32,156 bases of DNA from contig JAGHSP010000373.1 in the NCBI GenBank assembly GCA_018065815.1, positions 1 to 32,156 on the forward strand. Reading direction: 5' to 3'. Of the stretch, positions 30,758 through 32,156 are shown piece by piece. The notes beneath the pieces were generated by a model. The model was not told the DNA's origin and did not search any database. It saw only the letters and a list, made by a program, of their open reading frames with translations. The position numbers were made by a program, and so were the translations under genes. Each line of letters begins with the position of its first letter. Positions within the stretch are counted from its first letter, which is position 1. This DNA is from Candidatus Sodaliphilus limicaballi (GTDB lineage Bacteria; Bacteroidota; Bacteroidia; Bacteroidales; Muribaculaceae).

Positions 30758-32156
30758 TTAACGTATGAACAGCAGTTCGCGGTACTTGGGCAATGGCCAC
30801 ATCTCGTCGTCGACCATGAGCTCCAGTTTGTCCACGTGGTAACGTATCTCGTCGAGCAGGGGTGCCACGTTGTCATGGTAGGCGATAGCGCGTTCACGCA
30901 TGCTCTCGATACGGTTAGCAGCCTTGCGGTGGTCTACCATCTCGTTAACCTTGTCCTTGATGAACAGCAGGTGTTCTGACATTTTTTCAATCATCGCAAG
31001 GTCTTGAGAAGCAATTATTTCGCTCTTCTCTTGGGGGAAGAGATTCTTAATCTTATACACGTTGTCGAGCAGGAGCGACATGTAACGTGTTGCAACAGGG
31101 ACAATGTGGTTTAATGCCAAGTCGCCGAATACACGCGCCTCGATCTGAACTTTCTTGGTGTAAATTTCCCATTTCACTTCGTTGCGGGCTTCAAGCTCAA
31201 CCTGGGTGAATACGCCAGTTCTCTTGAAGAGCTCAATAGCTTTGGGTTCAAGATAAGAGTCAAAGATTTTAGGCACCGATGTCTCGCAGTCGAGTCCACG
31301 TTTTGCCGCCTCTTGCTTCCAATCGTCGCTATAACCGTTGCCGTCGAAGTGTATGCTGCGAGATTGCTTGAGGAACACTTTAACTTGACAGAGTATTGCG
31401 TCGTTGAGTTCCATGCCATTGGCCACCAGGGCATCAACAGCGTCTTTGAATTCATAGAGTTGCTCGGCGACGGCGGCATTGAGCGCTATCATTGCCGATG
31501 CACAGTTGGCGCTTGAACCCACGGCGCGGAACTCGAAGCGGTTGCCAGTGAAGGCGAAGGGCGACGTGCGGTTGCGGTCGGTGTTGTCGAGCAGGATCTC
31601 GGGAATCTGCGAAACCTTGAGATTGAGTTCTTCTTTGGCGTTGATGTTGAGGTTGTCGTCCTTGTCGTCGCTCACAAGGCTGTCGATGACCTTGCTCAAC
31701 TGCGATCCCATGAACATGGAGATGATTGCGGGAGGGGCCTCGTTGGCTCCCAGGCGATGAGCGTTGGTTGCCGATGAAATTGATGCCTTGAGCAGTCCGT
31801 TGTAGCGGTGCACTGCGCTCATCACGCAAGAGACGAATGTGATGAATTGCAGGTTTTCCTTGGCGTTCTTGCCCGGCTTGAACAGTTGTGTACCGGTGTC
31901 GGTGCCCAGGCTCCAGTTGTTGTGCTTGCCGCTGCCGTTGATGCCTGCAAAGGGCTTCTCGTGCAATAGCACGCGGAAGTGGTGACGCCTTGCCACTTGT
32001 GCCATCACGCTCATGAGCAGCAGGTTGTGGTCGTTGGCAAGATTGGTTTCTTCATATACGGGGGCCAGCTCAAACTGGTTGGGCGCTACCTCGTTGTGAC
32101 GGGTCTTGACAGGAATACCCAGGCGATGTGCTTCCATCTCCAGGTCAAGCATGAAC
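30758..32156 (-). CDS. glnN: glutamine synthetase type III, 3' part
   Basis: Joins ammonia and glutamate to glutamine with ATP. Only the C-terminal 466 or so residues lie in the window; the frame runs open through the right edge, and type III enzymes are about 700-730 aa, so the N-terminal third is missing from view. Visible motifs are RHNEVAPNQFELAPVYEE, the active-site loop GINGSGKHNNWS and NRTSPFAFTGNRFEFRAVGSS. The long C-terminal helical region typical of GSIII is complete. A strong terminator follows. An internal ATG at 32152 is not the true start. Confidence 0.95.
   Translation of the reverse strand, partial: FMLDLEMEAHRLGIPVKTRHNEVAPNQFELAPVYEETNLANDHNLLLMSVMAQVARRHHFRVLLHEKPFAGINGSGKHNNWSLGTDTGTQLFKPGKNAKENLQFITFVSCVMSAVHRYNGLLKASISSATNAHRLGANEAPPAIISMFMGSQLSKVIDSLVSDDKDDNLNINAKEELNLKVSQIPEILLDNTDRNRTSPFAFTGNRFEFRAVGSSANCASAMIALNAAVAEQLYEFKDAVDALVANGMELNDAILCQVKVFLKQSRSIHFDGNGYSDDWKQEAAKRGLDCETSVPKIFDSYLEPKAIELFKRTGVFTQVELEARNEVKWEIYTKKVQIEARVFGDLALNHIVPVATRYMSLLLDNVYKIKNLFPQEKSEIIASQDLAMIEKMSEHLLFIKDKVNEMVDHRKAANRIESMRERAIAYHDNVAPLLDEIRYHVDKLELMVDDEMWPLPKYRELLFIR

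Overview
The window reads as a chromosomal segment of an anaerobic gut-type Bacteroidales bacterium (Muribaculaceae/Prevotella-like; the genus cannot be fixed from the sequence alone). Support comes from the repeated Bacteroidetes-type promoter (TTG, about 19-20 nt, TAnnTTTG), weak Shine-Dalgarno use, a type III glutamine synthetase, NspC, DUF4924 and DUF4421-like proteins, a very long TamB, and an aroG-chorismate mutase fusion inside a Phe/Tyr operon. No tRNA, rRNA, CRISPR array, prophage or intact insertion sequence was seen.

Layout. (1) 196-4404, minus strand: a complete Phe/Tyr branch operon pheA - aminotransferase - DAHP synthase/chorismate mutase - tyrA, ended by an intrinsic terminator. 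Upstream of pheA lies an unlisted 25-codon leader ORF (4278-4355) in which ten of eleven consecutive codons are Phe or Tyr. It is followed by an intrinsic terminator with a U6 tract immediately before pheA and preceded by a good promoter. This is a textbook arrangement for ribosome-mediated attenuation and is the main discovery here. (2) 4465-7214: marC and nadE diverge from a shared promoter region. (3) 7234-14006, plus strand: tamB, a translationally coupled outer-membrane DUF4421-like barrel, and tsaD, ended by a terminator. (4) 14126-17137: an isolated 76-aa gene with its own promoter and terminators, then a lipoprotein - Cys4 small protein - radical SAM cluster. (5) 23022-17156, minus strand: a tight six-gene run (Crp/Fnr regulator, DUF4924, rfbD, prfC, AmgK-like kinase fused to a RapZ C-terminal domain, MurU-like nucleotidyltransferase). 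The last two genes suggest amino-sugar or peptidoglycan recycling tied to GlcN6P sensing. (6) 26583-23102, minus strand: pcrA/uvrD and nspC; cinA and a GNAT acetyltransferase diverge from it, with cinA apparently leaderless. (7) 28438-28631: a 190-nt element made of palindromes nested in one long inverted repeat, followed by a degenerate CTCTGTGT-type repeat. (8) 28796-32156, minus strand: a long PurF-like amidotransferase and the 3' part of glnN, separated by a strong terminator with no visible promoter after it.

Most genes are housekeeping. The unusual content is in the regulation (attenuator, overlapping promoters, candidate operator), in the domain fusion, in the Cys4/rSAM pair and in the palindromic element.
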